From Cepaea nemoralis (taxonomy: Eukaryota > Mollusca > Gastropoda > Stylommatophora > Helicidae): a DNA stretch of 64,000 nt. Under the pieces are notes generated by a model. That model worked only from the letters and a program-made list of their open reading frames with translations. It was not told the DNA's origin and did no database searches. This document shows, one piece after another, positions 22,242 through 31,073 of this stretch. Position numbers and translations under genes: made by a program. Positions within the stretch are counted from its first letter, which is position 1. Each line of letters begins with the position of its first letter. The DNA is taken from contig JACEFZ010001373.1 of assembly GCA_014155875.1 (NCBI GenBank), positions 62,001 to 126,000 on the forward strand, read 5' to 3'.

Positions 22242-23173
22242 TGGAATTGGTAGAGGTTAACGGTCGTCAAGTGGAGTGTTTGTACGACACAGGACTGGAC
22301 GGAGAGGCCGTGATTTCTGCGGATCAGGTACACCCAGAACAATTCACAGGTGAGACCATGGAGATACAGCCTGCACAGAAGAGTGCTGTGGCCATGAAGT
22401 TGCCCATTGCTAACGTGGAGATTCGGTCAAGGTATGTCACCGGCACAATCAAGGCCGCTGTATTGACCGATCCCATTTTCCCCGTAATCCTCGGTTGCCG
22501 GTATGTCTTTCTGGGAATGCCCAGGGAGTTAATCCATATGGGAGCAATACAGACTCGCTCTCAGACGATAACGGAAGAGGCAGAAGAAATTGTGACTAAC
22601 CCACTGCCGGGGGAGCTACGAACTGCCCAGAGTGAGGATGCTACTTTACGTCCTTGCTACAAAAAGCTGCAGAGAAGTGCTGATCCACCAGGACGGGGAC
22701 AGTACTACATGAAGAATAGGATACTCTACAGGGGAGCAGGAAGAGGAGACAACCTATACGGTCAGTTGGTGGTCCCGGAGGCTCACCGGTCCCAGATTCT
22801 TCATATGGGGCATACCATCTCCTTTAGTGGACATATGGGTATTGTCGCCACCATGCAGCGAATTTCCTGCCATTACTATTGGCCGGGAATGACAGATGAT
22901 GTGCGTCGGTATGTGAAGTCATGCCCTGAGTGCCAGAGGGTGGCACCGAAACACTGGACAGCACCGGTGGTCTTGGGTGAGATGCCCATCATGAACTCTC
23001 CTTTCGAGAGGGTAGCCATCGATATCGTGGGTCCACTTCCTAGGACTAGGAAGAGGAACATGTATATTCTCACAATGGTAGATTGCTGTACAATGTGGGG
23101 TGAAGCCATACCGTTGACCACGATTGACTCGAAACGAGTGGCAGACGCGCTTATGGAGGCTTTACCAGATTAG
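22157..23173 (+). CDS. pol: Aspartic protease and integrase N-terminal half (pol part 1)
   Basis: Overlaps gag in the -1 frame by 85 bp, consistent with frameshift expression of pol, so the listed Met is probably not a real start. The protease active site is YDTG (Asp44-Gly46), with a second hydrophobic motif VILGCRYVFLG near 115. An integrase HHCC zinc domain follows (His, His in HMGHTISFSGHMG; Cys, Cys in SCPECQ; about residues 215-262). The first catalytic Asp of the DDE core is in AIDIVGPLP (about residue 288). The frame ends at a TAG at 23171 caused by an indel; homology continues in another frame. No RT lies between protease and integrase, the key oddity of the element. Confidence 0.88.
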   Translation: MCPVEPKVEPTEQVEAEEETPDQEKPPVVELVEVNGRQVECLYDTGLDGEAVISADQVHPEQFTGETMEIQPAQKSAVAMKLPIANVEIRSRYVTGTIKAAVLTDPIFPVILGCRYVFLGMPRELIHMGAIQTRSQTITEEAEEIVTNPLPGELRTAQSEDATLRPCYKKLQRSADPPGRGQYYMKNRILYRGAGRGDNLYGQLVVPEAHRSQILHMGHTISFSGHMGIVATMQRISCHYYWPGMTDDVRRYVKSCPECQRVAPKHWTAPVVLGEMPIMNSPFERVAIDIVGPLPRTRKRNMYILTMVDCCTMWGEAIPLTTIDSKRVADALMEALPD

Positions 23174-23945
23174 GCTTCCCTGATCAAATTCTGACGGACA
23201 ATGGGTCCCAGTTTTGTGGAAAACTCATGGAGGAAGTATTTAGGGTGTTCCACTCTAACCACATACATACCAGCCCTTACCATCCTAAAGCCAATGGACA
23301 AGTAGATCGTTTCAACGGTACGTTGATGACAATGCTCCGGAAACTGGCCCAGGAAAAACCTGATAGGTGGGATAAATATATCCCATCAGTACTCTTTGCA
23401 TATCGGGAAGTTCCTCATGGCTTAACAGGACTACCACCCGCTACTTTGCTGTTTGGTCGTTCAATCAAAGGACCGTTGGAAGCCATTTTGAGGAGTTGGA
23501 CTGAAGAGGGGACGTCAGAAGAAGTGATCTCTTCCTATAAATACGTGGAGGAACTGAAAGAAAAACTCCACAAGGGATGAACTCTGGCGAATCAAAACTT
23601 GAAAAAGGCCAGAAAAAGACATGCGGCTTACTACAACGGTAAGTCTAAAGACAGATCTCTAGAGGTGGGAGACAAAGTATTGTTGCTACTCCCAACGGGA
23701 AACAACAAACTGTAGATAGGTTGGCAAGGACCATTTCCCGTGGAAAGGGTGATATCCAGAACCAACTATCAGATCCGGATCCGGGGAAAGTCGAATATTT
23801 TCCATATCAATCTCCTGCGGAAATACGAGGAGAGACCCGGAGACAAAGCAGCTCACTTCATGGCAATGGCAGTTGCAGTGGAGACTGAAGTGGGAACCAA
23901 CGAGGTCAGGGAATATCCCTTAGTACACCAGGAAACCTATATTGG
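23174..23945 (+). pseudogene. Integrase core and C-terminal GPF/Y-type module, disrupted
   Basis: Continues the integrase after a frameshift at about 23168. LTDNGSQF holds the second catalytic Asp. The position of the catalytic Glu in the usual GQVERFN motif is Asp here (GQVDRFN at about 23300). A TGA at 23578 and a TAG at 23713 break the frame. After them come KHAAYYNGK-like sequence (RKRHAAYYNGKS), DKVLLLLP, WQGPFPVERV and NIFHINLLRKY, a normal GPY/F-type C-terminal module. The combination of stops and the Glu-to-Asp change indicates an inactive enzyme. Confidence 0.85.
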
Positions 23946-23948
23946 GAT

Positions 23949-25445
23949 GTGCAAGTGAACCCTGATCTGACTTCCCAGGAGAGGGAAAGGATAACCCAGG
24001 TTCTCGAGTCTCATCAGGAGATACTGACTGATAAACCAGGACGAACGAGGTTGGTGGAGTTCCAGATGACTTTGACCACCCAAGAGCCTGTTCGCCAAAA
24101 GGTTTACCCAGTGCCATTCTCTAAAGAAAAGGCCCAGGAGGAGGAAATACAGAAACTGCTGGAGAATGACGTGATTGCGCCATCCACATCCCCATACAAT
24201 GCGGGGGTGGTTTTGTTACGCAAACCTAGTGGAGAACACCGGTTGTGTATAGACTATATACTCTTGAACAGTCATACGCAATTTCAGGTGGAACCTTTAC
24301 CGAATCCAACGCAGTTATTCGCTAGGCTCCATAAGGCAAGGTATTTCTCAAAGGTGGATCTGAGTCGCGGGTATTATCAAATACCTGTCAAACCGGAGAT
24401 TCGACCACTGCTGGCCTTCAGTACACCCAATGGACATTACGAATTCAAGGTCATGACCTTTGGACTCAGCAAGGCACCTAGTGTGTTTACGCGCATGAGG
24501 AGGACTTTACTATATCCCTTACAGGATCCATCCATTGTATCATTCATGGATGATATTCTGATTTCCAGTGACAGCTTGGATGACCATTTGCAATCCTTGG
24601 AGAGAGTTTTTAATAGACTCAATGAAGCAGGGCTTACAGCTCGTCCAATCAAGTGCATGATTGGTTACCAGACTCTGGAATTTCTGGGTCACACCATTAC
24701 TCCAGGACAAATTGTCCCAGAGCAGAAGAACCTAGAAAAAATCAGAAATGCACCAAAGCCAAAATCGAAGAAGGATGTGAAATCCTTTCTCTCCTTATGT
24801 GGGTTTTACCAAAAATTTATCACACATTTTACTGAAATGGGATCACCATTGACGGAAACCTTGAAAAAGGGATTCCCGGACCAAATCGTTTGGACACCAG
24901 AATGCGAGACTGCCTATAGTCAGTTGAAGGAGGCCTTGGTCAGCAAGCCTGTGTTACAGCTCCCTGACCTTTCCAAGCCATTTGTGTTGAGAACGGATGC
25001 GAGTGGGTTTGGGATTGGGACAGCTTTGTTACAGGAAGGAAAAGACGATGCTTCAGTTTTGAAACCTGTGGCATACGCAAGCAAGAAACTTCTACAGGCT
25101 GAGAGGAATTATTCGACCGTCGAGAGAGAATGCTTGTCTCTCGTATGGGCCGTGCAAAAATTCCAGCCCTATTTGTATGGAGTTCAGTTTCGGGTCCAGT
25201 CGGATCATCAGCCCCTGATGTTCCTGGCTACTTCTCAGAAGCTCAACGCCCGTTTGATGCGGTGGTCGTTGTTACTTCAACCTTACAATTTCACAGTGGA
25301 GTATATTCCAGGGAAGGAAAATGTTGGAGCGGATTTTCTCTCAAGACATCCAGCTCCTGAAGAAAAGGAATGCATCATCTGGATCGAACTCACAGTGGAA
25401 AAGAGTGAGATGGACTACTCTCTTAAGAGGGGGCCTATGTCGTGA
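23949..25445 (+). CDS. pol: Reverse transcriptase and RNase H (pol part 2)
   Basis: 498 codons, uninterrupted. RT motifs are NAGVVLLRKPSGEHRLCIDY, ARYFSKVDLSRGYYQIPV (first catalytic Asp), FGLSKAPSVF, and FMDDILIS with Asp201-Asp202; Phe-Met replaces the more usual Tyr-x. The RNase H domain has RTDASGFGIG (Asp350), STVEREC (Glu), VQSDHQPL (Asp) and NVGADFLSRHP (Asp), so all four acidic residues are kept. The stop codon lies inside the 3' LTR. The sequence type is Ty3/gypsy. The frame probably belonged to one long pol polyprotein after integrase; the Met shown need not be a natural start. Confidence 0.92.
   Translation: MQVNPDLTSQERERITQVLESHQEILTDKPGRTRLVEFQMTLTTQEPVRQKVYPVPFSKEKAQEEEIQKLLENDVIAPSTSPYNAGVVLLRKPSGEHRLCIDYILLNSHTQFQVEPLPNPTQLFARLHKARYFSKVDLSRGYYQIPVKPEIRPLLAFSTPNGHYEFKVMTFGLSKAPSVFTRMRRTLLYPLQDPSIVSFMDDILISSDSLDDHLQSLERVFNRLNEAGLTARPIKCMIGYQTLEFLGHTITPGQIVPEQKNLEKIRNAPKPKSKKDVKSFLSLCGFYQKFITHFTEMGSPLTETLKKGFPDQIVWTPECETAYSQLKEALVSKPVLQLPDLSKPFVLRTDASGFGIGTALLQEGKDDASVLKPVAYASKKLLQAERNYSTVERECLSLVWAVQKFQPYLYGVQFRVQSDHQPLMFLATSQKLNARLMRWSLLLQPYNFTVEYIPGKENVGADFLSRHPAPEEKECIIWIELTVEKSEMDYSLKRGPMS
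25422..25437 (+). promoter_or_regulatory. Polypurine tract of the Gmr1-like element
   Basis: TTAAGAGGGGGCCTA immediately precedes the 3' LTR start TGTCGTG. It is the expected primer site for plus-strand DNA synthesis and overlaps the last codons of the RT-RNase H frame. Confidence 0.7.
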
Positions 25446-26064
25446 AATCACTGTGGAGTAACAATCAAATGATACAGATAATACAGACAGTCTGATTCAC
25501 AGCTGCAGTTGTTTACTACGAGTGGTCGGTAAGATCAGGCAGTGGAATCGTCTTTGAAGTTCCCCACAAGTCAGGAAATTGTAGGCATGTGGTTGTGACA
25601 CGCGGGCTTGTTTTGGTTGTCAAACCAGGGGGAGACAACTGATGACATTGATTAAACAAAAGGGAGATAAGATTTCTGAAAATGTATAGTCTGCCCTTGG
25701 AACCATCTGATGTGTTGACATCAAAGACTTCACTGGAACATACAAGGCTCTGTGACAAAAACATGACTTGTTTACAGTTAGTGTAGACAAGAATGTTGAC
25801 TTGAGCTGACGTGTTTCTGTACCGCTGTTAGGAATTAGGAGAGCTCTACAGTGTTAGAATTAATTAAAGATTAACTAACATGTGTCTTTATGGCAAATTG
25901 TAGAGGCCATCCAGGAGTAATGCGGTGTTTCATAAGGTACTCTATATAGTGTATTTAGGCATAATTAATATAGGCAGAAGCCTTGTTAAAACTAGCTAGA
26001 ATAGTGAAGTGATGATTCCCCTCACTCCAGGGACGACACTAAAGTAATAAAGGATTACTACGAC
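25438..26064 (+). repeat. 3' LTR of the Gmr1-like element (short form)
   Basis: 627 bp, against 1883 bp for the 5' LTR. Shared parts differ at only a handful of positions, pointing to a fairly recent insertion. The end CTACGAC is followed by the candidate target duplication GGTATT. Confidence 0.88.
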
Positions 26065-26070
26065 GGTATT

Positions 26071-26455
26071 TACGTCTAGACCTTCCCCTCTGTCTGTTCC
26101 CTTCAATCTTGCCAGTTGTCACCAAGTTCTCCAATTCATTTCTTTTCATAACATGCCCAAAAAATGTTGACTGTCTTCGTCTAATGTCTATAATCAGTTT
26201 ACGATCTACATTTGTTTCTTGAAGGACCTGTTCATTGGTTTTTCTGTCTGTCCGTTGTATTCTTTGCATTTTCCTCAGAAACCACTTTTCTACAGCCATC
26301 AGATGTTTTTCAGCTTGACTGCACATTGTCCAAGTTTTACATCCATAGAAAAGTACAGGTTCTATGTAGCACCTCAACACTCTTTTTCGCGTTTCAATTG
26401 ACATCTTTTTATTGGCCAGTATGTTTTTCATCTTGCTAAAAGCTACTTTTGCCAT
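26071..26455 (-). pseudogene. RTE-like LINE C-terminal fragment
   Basis: A minus-strand frame of about 130 codons: AKVAFSKMKNILANKKMS, YIEPVLFYGCKTWTMC, EKWFLRKMQRI, FFGHVMKRNELENL and GNRQRGRSRRKY. These are the standard post-thumb motifs of RTE-like LINEs. There is no RT core. The 3' end abuts the target duplication of the LTR element. The first part is repeated at 53749-53850. Confidence 0.8.
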
Positions 26456-26546
26456 GGCGATTCTTGTTCAAGCGTCGAGTTTCTCAGTTCTATATTGTAG
26501 TTCCTAATGTTTAATATTCTGTTTATTAAACATTAAAAAAAAAAAA

Positions 26547-26610
26547 GGATAGTCGAACCCCAGTCGCCACTGTAGCAGGCGAAAACACTAGCCACTACAC
26601 CACCGAAGAC
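26547..26610 (-). mobile_element. tRNA-like SINE head (family D)
   Basis: On the minus strand GGTGGTGTAGTGGCTAGTG resembles an A box and GGGGTTCGACTATCC a B box, with tRNA-like spacing. Acceptor and T stems do not pair properly, and a poly(A) run follows, so I call it a tRNA-derived retroposon and not a tRNA gene. A second copy is at about 53914-53980. Confidence 0.5.
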
Positions 26611-26689
26611 AAAATAACATTTCCACAAAAATGCATAATGTAGTCAAACCTACGTCACGTGACCGCGAATAATCACGTGACCAGCCGTT

Positions 26690-26850
26690 TGGGAATAATG
26701 AGAGATTTTATTACCAAACGTTTGGTGCATCCGCGAATAATCACGTGACCAGCCGTTTAGGAATAATGCGAGATTTTATTACCAAACGTTTGGTAATAAT
26801 CACATCGTTACTTACTTCTTAACGTTTGGTAATAATCCCTTCGTACTTAT
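26690..26850. repeat. Two units of the ACCAAACGTTTGGT palindromic element
   Basis: Two direct copies of CACGTGACCAGCCGTTT, GGAATAATG.GAGATTTTATT and ACCAAACGTTTGGT, then a third partial unit (TTAACGTTTGGTAATAAT). A near-identical array lies at 54040-54215. Confidence 0.65.
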
Positions 26851-26912
26851 ATTATAACCTCCGATTAGTATTGCTGGCGTTAGTATTTGCGGTTATATTA
26901 CTTCGCTATATA
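26850..26912 (+). repeat. Single-copy version of the palindrome arm
   Basis: ATTATAACCTCCGATTAGTATT to TATATTACTTCGCTATATA matches one arm of the 111-bp palindrome at 56141-56251, with differences in the middle. Like that arm it leads into (TA)n and a SINE family A copy, so this locus shows the un-inverted arrangement. Confidence 0.7.
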
Positions 26913-26916
26913 TAGG

Positions 26917-27140
26917 TAGCCGGTCTCTCTGGCCGAGGGGTTACAATACTTTCTCCGTAATCCCGTTTATCACGCAGAGTCTCGTAGCGCGCGAGAACTG
27001 GGAGCGGTTCTACCCCCGCTGGTGACTTGCGGGATAATGAGCCGGCCGCTCAAAAAGCAATGGCAAACTACTGAGAGTAATCTTGCCAAGAAATCAACAG
27101 ACAGCTGAAAGATGCTGGTGTTGACAGCGATGTCATGTAA

Positions 27141-27144
<4 letters not shown>
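26917..27144 (+). mobile_element. SINE family A
   Basis: The tRNA-like head contains an A box TGGCCGAGGGG and a B-box-like GGTTCTACCCC, with a long gap resembling a Ser/Leu-type tRNA. The body has AGCAATGGCAAACTACTGAG and CAACAGACAGCTGAAAGATG. It is followed by (TA)n. Other copies are at 18126-18304, 43668-43914, 52113-52364, 55825-56061 and 61288-61527. Confidence 0.75.

Positions 27145-27236
<92 letters not shown>
27145..27236. repeat. (TA)n microsatellite between SINE A and LINE fragment
   Basis: About 90 bp of pure TA. The same SINE A-(TA)n-LINE fragment order recurs in both arms of the inverted duplication. Confidence 0.97.
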
Positions 27237-27238
<2 letters not shown>

Positions 27239-27385
27239 TAGAAGAGATCCGATGAGAAGACACACCCCTGTCGTACTCCTAGCTTTATCTGTTCGTAACT
27301 TCCCTCTTTATACTACTTGGTTCCAGTAAATATTCTTTATTATACTTAAATATTTCCCATTAATGTTGATATCTTCCAACATGTA
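27237..27385 (-). pseudogene. RTE-like LINE RT fragment (RQGCVLS motif)
   Basis: The minus strand encodes part of LEDININGKDLSIIKN, NIYWNQV and [13 protein letters not shown] in broken frame. Relative to 55559-55721 and 62971-63133, a short stretch around the AAIKI segment is deleted. The fragment always stops at the same point against (TA)n. Confidence 0.7.
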
Positions 27386-27574
27386 ATATTAAATCATGCA
27401 ATTCAACTGCGCATGCATTTCCCTAGTTGCTTAGAGCTTAGTTTACTCAGTTAAAAGATCGTAATAACATGATAATTGATAGTAATGCCTTGATTGATAA
27501 TTATGTTCAAGCATTCTGAGGAATTACAAAATATGTAAAAGAAAAATACTTAGATAAGCAAAAAGTAGGGTACA

Positions 27575-27825
27575 TTTCGGGAGACTACGTGGCGAAGTGG
27601 TCAAGCCATTTGACTCGGGCTCGGAAGGTTTTGTGTTCGATTCCGGGCCGCGAACCTTCGGTTCACAAGTGAAAGTTTCTAGAGAATCATGTGGGTCGTC
27701 GCTAGGGCTACGGAGATCGTGCTTTGTGCCACGTTTTCCGTGCTGCGGAAAGAGACCGAGCCATATGCGATAAAAACTCTGTGCAGTGAAGTTCGAGCCT
27801 GTCGACTTTTAAACAATCCCTACTT
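27575..27825 (+). mobile_element. SINE family B (tRNA-like head)
   Basis: GGAGACTACGTGGCGAAGTG contains an A box, and TGTTCGATTCCGGG is a strong B box 40-45 bp later. A body with AGAATCATGTGGGTCGTCGC and GCGGAAAGAGACCGAGCCAT follows. A second copy is at 63335-63600. The acceptor ends do not pair fully, so it is not a tRNA gene. Confidence 0.65.
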
Positions 27826-28165
27826 TATTGTGTAGGGGACATAAACATCTAACATTGTTCCAAGGGAGACTACTTGAATTAGAGAAAAAATAAATTATAT
27901 TATAGTGGTAATAATAAAACTCAACTTTACACGTCGATCCTTTTGCTGTAAAAATTAGACAATCAATATATAAGGAAAACTTGCAATGGCACGTACATTT
28001 CATTTAGATTTCTTACAGAAAATATTTTTAATTGTTAGATATTTACATTTTAGAACCATCATGTGGGTTATTAATTAATATCTTAAATCATTTTTTGTAG
28101 ACTTTCAATGTACTTCCAATAGACCCTAATAATACTACCCCCTATATGGGGGAAGAACATTTTTT
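27826..28165 (+). repeat. GGGGACATAAAC-to-CCCCCTATATGGGGG repeat block, copy 3
   Basis: Same block as 4427-4758, in full-length form, ending in the palindrome CCCCCTATATGGGGG at about 28138-28152 and leading into AACATTTTTTTACTGGCCTC. No coding potential. Confidence 0.6.
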
Positions 28166-28461
28166 TACTGGCCTCCTACGGCCACATAACGTGTGAAATG
28201 AATGGTCATCATCATTCTTGATGGACAAACAATAACACCACATCCCTGTCCTGTCTCTTCTCTTGTTCATAACATGCATAGACAACGAATGTCAAAGCCA
28301 AACAGTTACCGCAAGAACACCGTATGACGAAACCACAGATGAAGAACTATCTGCAAATTACACCACAAGAGAACTCCTGTTTGCGGACGACCAAGCACTC
28401 CTGGTAAAATTAGAAGCTGAAATACAAGACCACATGAATAGTCTAAACGAAATGTATATTG
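28166..28461 (+). pseudogene. RTE-like LINE RT fragment (FADD region), mosaic copy 2
   Basis: Paralog of 15800-16100. It encodes SQTVTARTPYDETTDEELSA and LLFADDQALLVKLE. It is interrupted at 28461 by the hAT MITE at the same site as copy 1. Confidence 0.75.
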
Positions 28462-28959
28462 TAGTTCTTCCCAAACTTTTCACTTTCGCGGACTGACATA
28501 CAATTTTCCTTTTGCACCTGGGACCCGTGCCATTAAAAAAAAAAACATAAAAAATGTTCTCCTTATATTCTGGAATTTTATATGACCTCAATATACATTT
28601 TAATACAAATATAAGATTTAACGTAATTGTGGGTATTGTCCCGGTGCGATAAATACTGCTCCATAATGTTATTGGATGACGGTGATTGATTTAATGGTGG
28701 TCCCATTTTCATGAATAACATTTTTTAGAGATTTACAAATAAAAAATATGTTTCAAATGTCAACACTACATTTAGATCTTCTTGTAAAGGTGTATATACT
28801 CGTATACACCGACAGTAATGAACACCGATATAAAATAAAAATAAAATATATCTTGGAAAACGATACAACATCTTACTTTTTTCAACTCCCGTTGTGGACC
28901 GGCAAAGAAGGGCTCGCGGACCGGCACCGGTCCGCGGACCACCACTTTGGGAAGCACTG
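28462..28959. mobile_element. hAT-type MITE, paralog of 16101-16610
   Basis: Same insertion point and ends as in copy 1; flanks are GTATATTG (28454-28461) and GTATAGGG (28960-28967). The (CA)n tract of copy 1 is an A-rich stretch here. The insertion therefore predates duplication of the mosaic block. Confidence 0.75.
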
Positions 28960-28967
28960 GTATAGGG

Positions 28968-29261
28968 AACATAACATGAAAATTAGTATAAATAAAACAG
29001 AGGTAATGACTATAACTAAAGAATTTTAAAATAAAAAACAACAACAATTCACCTAAACGAACACCCCTTGAGACAAGTAAAGAGGTTCACGTACTTAGGA
29101 AGTGTTATATCATCACATGGCAAATCAGAAGACGAGGTCGAAAAAAAAAGATGCAATAAGGCAAACCAACCCATTGGACAAATGGCACCAATACTAAAGA
29201 ACAAATATGTATCACTAACTACCAAGAAAGCACTTTACAACACAATTTTCCCACCAATTCT
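28968..29261 (+). pseudogene. RTE-like LINE RT thumb, left half of a split copy
   Basis: Encodes MKISINKTEVMTITKE, RQVKRFTYLGSVISSHGKSE and QPIGQMAPILKNKYVSLTT. It is cut at 29261 by the LINE N insertion. The other half resumes at 37621, after 8.36 kb, with the 12-bp overlap CCCACCAATTCT present on both sides (29250-29261 and 37621-37632). Confidence 0.88.
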
Positions 29262-29958
29262 TCTACTTCTTCTGCGTTCATCCGGATTTTTTTTTCCGGA
29301 TGTGACTGCGTTGTGCCTGTTTACAGCAGAGCTGCGTTCTTGCGCCGTTAGGCCGACACATCCGCCTCTGCGGGCATTTGTTGACCGGGTTAACCTTCCC
29401 GGGGGTTTCTTAGGACGTTTGAATCTCACTGTTATGGTGTTATCCCCCATCCTAGCTGGCCCATATAGAACAGCCAAAGACATCCTGGTCAACCCTCAAG
29501 GGAAGGCAGGGGCAGACCATGGGCATTCCCCGCCATCCAAGGAGGCTTCCATACTTGCAGAGCCATCACACAGCGCTCTGGTACTGGGCTCACCTAAGGA
29601 ATCGTCACGTCCTGCACATGGCTGCTTAGCCTCACTTCCGTATATTGGGCCTTCCGTTCACCATAGGCTGTTCCTCCGGAAACCAGAAGAATGCAGTCTG
29701 CAGATGACATCCACACAGTGAGCTTTCGATTAAGACTTTTCACATAATGGATTTGCTATCCAAGCAATATTCCATTTTGTGCCACTAGGACACTTTTTCC
29801 ACCTTTTATGAAGCCCACACAGTGAGCTTTCGATTCGGACTTTTCACGTAATGGATTTGCTATCCAAGCAATATTCCATTTCATGCCTCTGGGACACTTT
29901 TGTAACTGACATACCTGTGGTATGAAGTGTGGCAGTCTAAATACATCTTCATGCACCT
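29262..29958 (-). other. LINE N 3' untranslated region
   Basis: Non-coding end of LINE N, matching 56368-57062. It contains a 105-bp direct repeat (units starting at CACACAGTGAGCTTTCGATT near 29712 and 29817). The last about 150 bp (29262-29405) is the segment that also occurs alone at 35270-35417. Confidence 0.75.
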
Positions 29959-30343
29959 TTAGATGTCAACCTGAATGTAGTTAAAGTAAGCTGTAGTCAA
30001 CTTGAGCTTGTTGATATCTCCATAGAGCTTGTCCTCAAATGAAGCAGGCGTGGGCCAAAATATCTGTCTCTGTTCTGCATATATTGGGCACTCCTGCAGC
30101 AAATGTTTAGCTGTCATTTTACCAGTTCCACAATTACATTCATCGGTATCTCCTATCTTTAGTTTATTTAACAAGTGGTGTTTCAGCCTGTTATGTCCTG
30201 TGCGGAGTCTGAAGATTGCTACTTGTTCTCTCCGGTCGAGTTTGTAATATGCATCATCCTTCTGGTGGCCTGGATGCTCTGATTCCCATTTGGTTCTATA
30301 AGTGCTTTTTATAAACCTTTTTGCCTCATTATAGGTTATGTCT
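29959..30343 (-). pseudogene. LINE N C-terminus after RNase H (left piece)
   Basis: The minus strand encodes NKLKIGDTDECNCGTGKM, KHLLQECPIYAEQRQIFWP and the last residues YFNYIQVDI. The Cys-x-Cys..His..Cys pattern suggests a zinc-binding end. Upstream coding sequence is cut at 30343 by LINE J and continues at 33589. Confidence 0.85.
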
Positions 30344-30920
30344 CATGGTGGCGTCAGAGCTAGACATGTCCAGTTGGGACAGTGACGATATACAAATACA
30401 GGCGTTGAGAGTTCATTCCAGTATACCATTCGTGTTGGTTAATGTTTATGCCCGCAATGCGAGTGTGGACGCCCAGAAGTGGCAGTGCTTAAGTGGCATA
30501 TTAGGCCATGAGAGAAATGTTATTTTCTGTGGTGATTTCAACGCTAAAGGCAGATCATGGGGAAACACTTCCTCCAATACACAAGGGGAGGAGCTCGAGA
30601 CTGCACTGGAAACCATCGACCTGGTTTGTATCAACAGTGGCTGTGTCAACAGGACAGCAAGCCGTCCAGGCGATGAGGACAGTGCTATTGATCTGGCGCT
30701 TGTTTCACCTTCACTCACTACAGTGTGTAGATGGGGTGTCCTAGGACACCATGGCAGCGACCACCACCCTTGCAGCATATTGGTGGAGAAAGGCAGAACC
30801 AGGCAGCACAAGCTAAAGGTAAAGACGTTCCAGTATGACAGTACAGGGCAAGATGTGGTGAATAAAATAAGACGTGACAAGCGCAGAACGTTTCAGGGCA
30901 GGACAAAAAGCTGGGAGTAG
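30344..30920 (+). pseudogene. LINE J endonuclease domain (5'-truncated)
   Basis: Encodes VLVNVYARNASVDAQKW, NVIFCGDFNAKGRSWG (catalytic GDFNA), INSGCVNRTASRP, AIDLALVSPSL and HHGSDHHPCSILVE (catalytic Asp-His). EN nicks the target DNA to prime reverse transcription. The N-terminal third is missing, and a TAG at 30918 ends the frame. About 29 bp near 31038 is deleted relative to 39210-39240, causing a frameshift. Confidence 0.85.
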
Positions 30921-31073
30921 CCACCGTGGTGGAGTTTCGAGGTGGAGAAGGCTTGGGTGGATAAGCGTAGTGCTGTAAGGAGATGGCAAAATGCCAAGAA
31001 GAACAGAGCTGGTCATCCTAGTCCCTGTTTGCACTTATTTCAAAAAACTGGTCAAGGTGGTTAAAAGCGAAAA

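Larger units (their letters stand above)
18305..26064 (+). mobile_element. Gmr1-like LTR retrotransposon (integrase upstream of RT)
   Basis: Complete structure: 5' LTR 18305-20187, leader with 30-bp repeats, gag 20844-22241, protease and integrase from 22157 to about 23945, RT-RNase H 23949-25445, polypurine tract, and 3' LTR 25438-26064. GGTATT flanks both ends (18299-18304 and 26065-26070). RT, RNase H and the GPF/Y-type integrase end are Ty3/gypsy-like, but integrase precedes RT. That order is described for Gmr1-like elements. No env-like frame exists. Stops and frameshifts in integrase make it non-autonomous now. Confidence 0.9.

Noticed and set aside
23740..25445. Envelope gene of an endogenous retrovirus
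   Set aside because: After RT-RNase H the 3' LTR begins at once; no signal peptide or membrane segment frame exists, so this is an LTR retrotransposon.
26547..26610. Functional tRNA gene (Glu/Asp-like)
   Set aside because: A and B boxes are present, but acceptor and T stems do not pair and the anticodon loop is too long; a second copy with the same defects exists.
27575..27700. Functional tRNA gene in SINE B
   Set aside because: Good internal boxes but no closing acceptor stem, and the homology extends far beyond a tRNA.
30508..30880. Additional frames on both strands across LINE J endonuclease
   Set aside because: They are shadows of the plus-strand EN frame and carry no motifs of their own.
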